A stretch of 64,000 nucleotides of DNA from assembly GCA_030340625.1 (NCBI GenBank), contig JAOPHQ010002087.1, positions 1-64,000 of the forward strand, read 5' to 3'. Shown here piece after piece: positions 63,653 through 64,000 of this stretch. Position numbers and translations under genes: made by a program. Source of the stretch: Merluccius polli. Lineage: Eukaryota > Chordata > Actinopteri > Gadiformes > Merlucciidae. Positions within the stretch are counted from its first letter, which is position 1; the number at the start of each line of letters is the position of its first letter. The notes below the pieces were generated by a model, which worked only from the letters and a program-made list of their open reading frames with translations, was not told the origin of the DNA and ran no database searches.

Positions 63653-64000
63653 AGGCCTACACACTTTTTCAACCGTATACCAGTTTATGGAATTATTTGT
63701 TCATACACGTTATGGTTATTAACTGGCACTGCAGGTTTCTCCATGTGTGCATAATAATAACGGTTGTTTCAGATTTTGTTTTTTACATATTTAAAATGCA
63801 GAGCTTTTACTTTGAAAACATGACGCTGCACGCTTCCTGCAGACCGGAAGTGCGTCATTTAACGTCCAAGACAGCCCAGTTGCACCGAACATATTCACAT
63901 TTGTAGGATTTTACACGCAATGCATATTTGTTTGTTGTTGTTTTTATTTATTTGTCATACGCAAGTTAATAACAATAATAATATATGATAATGTACGTAA
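63653..64000. other. window end, nothing recognised
   Basis: AT-rich DNA with no supported gene or repeat. Confidence 0.5.

Overview
This is a vertebrate, almost certainly teleost fish, nuclear DNA window. It has GT-AG introns, very GC-rich coding exons in AT-richer introns, dense (GT)n, (GA)n and minisatellite DNA, and fish-type mobile elements (L1-clade LINE, hAT, Harbinger-like, THAP-bearing and tRNA-SINE sequences). The tandem-repeat load is extreme, which recalls gadiform genomes, but the species cannot be fixed from the sequence.

Three host genes are present. (1) 421-4393, plus strand: the last two coding exons of a giant FAT-type protocadherin, most likely fat2. (2) 11088-20092, plus strand: a complete two-exon melatonin receptor gene of 364 codons with a 7.9 kb intron. 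(3) 29151-59253, minus strand: a complete 11-coding-exon proton/amino-acid symporter gene, slc36a1 (PAT1/LYAAT1), 483 residues. I checked every splice phase by hand. A probable noncoding first exon and promoter lie near 61.9-62.1 kb. The order FAT> MTNR1> <SLC36 matches the human FAT3-MTNR1B-SLC36A4 block. The SLC36 protein reads as SLC36A1, which neighbours FAT2 in human. This looks like the FAT2-side paralogon with its melatonin receptor still present, which human lacks.

Region by region: 1-0.4 kb, a hAT remnant. 0.4-4.4 kb, fat2 exons separated by microsatellite and a 31-bp minisatellite. 4.4-11 kb, the fat2 3' side, with minisatellites. 11-20 kb, the receptor gene; its intron holds a SINE, a BED-finger hAT element and a telomere-like satellite. 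20-29 kb, intergenic DNA with several MITEs and hairpins. 29-59 kb, slc36a1. Its 15.5 kb intron 10 holds an L1 interrupted by a full intron-bearing hAT transposon, other LINE pieces, and a 2.8 kb THAP-domain element with its own nested MITE. 59-64 kb, a 15-bp minisatellite, the probable promoter, and a 430-bp array of TTACGTAA-type palindromes.

The observations most worth following are these. Splice sites of slc36a1 have been copied inside minisatellites at two, perhaps three, exon edges. A perfect CLEAR-type E-box pair lies in the presumed slc36a1 promoter. A dense array of D-box/C/EBP-like palindromes lies just upstream. The THAP element carries a DNA-binding domain inside nearly identical long inverted repeats.
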